A model generated the notes under the pieces. That model saw only the letters and a program-made list of their open reading frames with translations. It did not search any database and was not told where the DNA came from. From the NCBI RefSeq assembly GCF_002154725.1, contig NZ_MTAW01000166.1, positions 1 to 60,794 on the forward strand: DNA of 60,794 nucleotides, read 5' to 3'. Made by a program: the position numbers and the translations under genes. Below, in pieces: positions 59,934-60,794 of this stretch. The first letter of the stretch is position 1. Every line of letters starts with the position of its first letter. This stretch comes from Nostoc sp. 106C. GTDB taxonomy: Bacteria > Cyanobacteriota > Cyanobacteriia > Cyanobacteriales > Nostocaceae.

Positions 59934-59950
59934 GGTGGGCATTGCCCACC
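59934..59950. repeat. Palindromic repeat ggtgggcattgcccacc
   Basis: Second copy of the 17-base palindrome at 59813-59829, differing only at the central base. A gene-like frame at 59991-60200 follows but overlaps a CGCAGAG-type repeat (about 60038-60062) and is not considered coding. Confidence 0.75.
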
Positions 59951-60202
59951 ATATACTTAATCTTAGTGCCTTAGTCGTTCAATATTTTTTATGTTTACAG
60001 CAGTTTTCATGTATTTAGCCCACGCATTCATCTTACTCTCTGCGACTCTGCGCCTCTGCGTGATCAAAAAAGCCGTGGTTCATTTACTTAAAAATAGCTG
60101 TAAGCACTTTTTTGCTGAAAATGCGTCATCAAATTTTAAGGGATTTCACCCTAAATTTATGCGTCAACAACATCAAATTGAAGCAAGCATTATCAGGTGA
60201 CA

Positions 60203-60751
60203 ATGAAAGCACTCAAGGCATTGACTACAGCTCTAATTAGTATGGCATCCGTTCTAGCAAATGTTCCTGTCAAAGCAGAATGGGCACCTCAAGCTGTTGT
60301 AGATGGAGTATATACAGGTATCCAACATATTCATGGTTATAAAGCAACACCACAATTAATTTGGAACGTTGCTAGAGGATCTCTTACTAGCTGTGGGCGT
60401 ATTTACGGTAGCTTATATTGCAAACTAAACCACACTGTATATATTACTAGTCAAGATATTCAAATGGCTTATCATTTTGGAGATGCGGCTTTAGCCTATA
60501 TAGTTGCACATGAATATGCTCATGCCATGCAAACTGCTTATGGATTTCAACCAAGGATCACACCAATATCCGAACTACAAGCAGATTGTTTAGCAGGAGT
60601 TTATTTAGGGTTGATTCCTAATATTACTTTAGATGAGCGCGATACTTTAGAAATTGCTAGCCTAGCTTATCACATTGGAGATTATGACTGGGGCAGCAGA
60701 CACCATCACGGAACTCCAGAGCAACGTGTGAAAGCTGTTGTAAGTAAGTAG
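60203..60751 (+). CDS. Secreted neutral zinc metallopeptidase-like protein
   Basis: This protein of about 182 residues has a signal peptide (MKALKALTTALISMASVLAN, then VPVKAEW). The zincin motif HEYAH lies at 103-107, with the third ligand probably Glu124 in SELQADCLAGVYLG; this pairing is typical of the YpfJ-type neutral zinc metallopeptidase family. It is shorter than usual members but retains the catalytic core. It probably acts in the periplasm; the substrate is unknown. The ATG at 60203 is chosen over GTG 60197. The gene is monocistronic at the window's edge. Confidence 0.85.
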   Translation: MKALKALTTALISMASVLANVPVKAEWAPQAVVDGVYTGIQHIHGYKATPQLIWNVARGSLTSCGRIYGSLYCKLNHTVYITSQDIQMAYHFGDAALAYIVAHEYAHAMQTAYGFQPRITPISELQADCLAGVYLGLIPNITLDERDTLEIASLAYHIGDYDWGSRHHHGTPEQRVKAVVSK

Positions 60752-60794
60752 GCACGAAAAAACCAAACTATGTGAAGATAAGTAAATACGGAGA

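Noticed and set aside
59991-60200. A 69-codon plus-strand frame before the metallopeptidase gene
   Set aside because: It contains a CGCAGAG-type spacer repeat, has no ribosome-binding site, and its sequence resembles no protein family.
1-60794. tRNA or rRNA genes
   Set aside because: Reading through the spacers I found no cloverleaf with a proper T-loop (GGTTC-type) and acceptor stem; a covariance-model scan would be needed to be certain.

Overview
The window looks like a chromosomal segment of a filamentous cyanobacterium, most likely of the Nostocales. The DNA is AT-rich and carries many HIP1 octamers (GCGATCGC) inside genes and spacers. The gene content fits: a PanC-Cmk fusion, four Uma2 genes, Ser/Thr kinases fused to sulfatase-modifying-factor domains, RDD/pentapeptide and SLH proteins, two cobalamin riboswitches, and the short palindromic and tandem repeats common in this group. 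The species cannot be named from the sequence alone. No rRNA, tRNA, CRISPR array or prophage was seen.

Layout. 1-9.9 kb: a long AT-rich spacer, a DUF1517 membrane protein, a Uma2 protein, two tandem paralogous kinase-FGE fusions separated by a 21-bp minisatellite, an orphan PotC permease and a GT4 glycosyltransferase. 10-22.4 kb: two paralogous DUF1565 beta-helix proteins, one ending in a SPOR domain and the other in six SLH modules. Between them lie small metabolic genes (PLP-dependent deaminase/desulfhydrase, PPOX-like, GST, LysR regulator, GNATs, cupin), a second 21-bp minisatellite and a broken GNAT gene. 22.5-36.8 kb: a Wzm/Wzt polysaccharide exporter, a WGR/beta-propeller protein, glutaminase, an RlpA-like protein, PanC-Cmk, iron superoxide dismutase, a nuclease-like/TPR fusion and two secreted unknowns.

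37-48.3 kb: an RDD/pentapeptide protein and a small outer-membrane-like protein, then a cobalamin region. In it, riboswitch 1 precedes a DUF1636 gene and cobK, cobL lies on the minus strand, and riboswitch 2 precedes cobG-cobH-cobI. These enzymes cover several corrin-ring steps (C20 methylation, ring contraction, precorrin-6 reduction, C5/C15 methylation, precorrin-8 rearrangement), and both riboswitches would lower expression when cobalamin is plentiful. 48.4-50.3 kb: a papain-fold toxin/immunity-like pair and an FAD monooxygenase. 50.4-59.7 kb: a chemotaxis-type signalling locus with two arms. The minus-strand arm encodes a receiver, a CheC-like phosphatase and a hybrid histidine kinase. The plus-strand arm is cheA-cheW-mcp-cheB-cheR. 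A zinc metallopeptidase closes the window.

The spacers hold several small non-autonomous elements. The clearest is a 195-bp element at 32636-32830 with 18-bp inverted ends and a perfect 10-bp direct repeat of flanking DNA. A second family, with ends reading tagac(t/c)tcttgca, has one full copy and several fragments, and one fragment supplies the ribosome-binding site of the FAD monooxygenase. Two short repeats also sit inside protein-coding sequence, in an RlpA-like gene and in the GNAT pseudogene.
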